Positions 5,303 to 5,331 of a stretch of 5,331 bases of DNA are shown here, one piece after another. A program made the translations under genes and the position numbers. How positions within the stretch are numbered: the first letter of the stretch is position 1; every line of letters begins with the position of its first letter. The notes beneath the pieces were generated by a model. It was not told the DNA's origin. It saw only the letters and a list, made by a program, of their open reading frames with translations, and ran no database searches. The stretch spans positions 751 to 6,081 of the forward strand of contig DNPO01000195.1 of assembly GCA_003501375.1 (NCBI GenBank). Direction: 5' to 3'. Source of the stretch: Candidatus Sumerlaeota bacterium. GTDB taxonomy: Bacteria; Sumerlaeota; Sumerlaeia; UBA8349.

Positions 5303-5331
5303 TTTAAGCGCCAACGGCGCGTTTCATACCA
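5303..5331. repeat. Palindromic dispersed repeat, cut by the window edge
   Basis: GCGCC AAC GGCGC (5308-5320) is a 5-bp palindrome with a 3-nt loop, flanked by TTTTAA on the left and GTTTCATACCA on the right. I recall similar GCGCCAACGGCGC...TTTCATACCA sequences as abundant extragenic repeats in Verrucomicrobia and Planctomycetes genomes. The element probably continues beyond 5331. The stem is short and has no proper T run, so I do not call it a terminator. Confidence 0.5.

Noticed and set aside
5308..5320. Terminator for the glycosyltransferase-acetyltransferase pair
   Set aside because: The stem is only 5 bp, is followed by GTTTCAT instead of a T run, and fits a dispersed palindromic repeat better.

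Overview
The window is about 5.3 kb of bacterial chromosome with roughly 50% GC. Five protein-coding genes are separated by intergenic stretches holding dispersed repeats. My best guess for the source is a Verrucomicrobiota-type bacterium or a relative in the PVC group. This rests on the style of the repeats (9-nt-period CAAAGAAC / CACAGAGA / GCCAAGGA families and a GCGCCAACGGCGC palindrome), the cysS sequence and the large secreted Ala/Pro-tailed protein. It is an inference from recall, not a database result. Promoters with TTGnnn and TATAAG boxes and two good Shine-Dalgarno sites indicate ordinary sigma70-type bacterial expression.

Layout. Positions 1-251 (minus) are the first 83 codons of cysteinyl-tRNA synthetase (cysS), with a near-consensus promoter at 309-337. 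A strong rho-independent terminator (353-386, minus) ends the next gene. That gene (417-2180, minus) encodes a 587-residue exported protein of unknown function. From 2195 to 2744 there is no credible gene. The stretch holds a weak promoter for the exported protein, a roughly 200-bp nested inverted-repeat element (2303-2508) and two small inverted repeats. Positions 2745-3536 (minus) encode a zinc/manganese-type ABC transporter ATPase with a His/Cys tail and no permease beside it. The divergent intergenic region 3537-3845 holds an inverted repeat, a degenerate dispersed repeat, a good plus-strand promoter (3664-3692) and a leader of about 150 nt. Positions 3846-4820 and 4823-5215 (plus) form a two-gene unit: a membrane-anchored family 2 glycosyltransferase of the polyprenyl-phosphate type and a GNAT acetyltransferase. 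Two more dispersed repeats (5229-5262 and 5303-5331) follow, and the second is cut by the window edge.

How the genes work together. cysS is housekeeping, and the exported protein has its own terminator and probably its own promoter. The ABC ATPase looks like a single-gene unit whose membrane and binding subunits would have to be encoded elsewhere. The glycosyltransferase and GNAT genes are 2 nt apart and are probably translated together. They plausibly act in making or modifying a lipid-linked sugar for a surface glycan, and the locus may continue past the window.

I found no CRISPR array, tRNA, rRNA, transposase or clearly new multigene system. The least explained items are the exported protein family, the orphan metal-type ATPase, the nested repeat element and the operator-like sequences in the divergent region.
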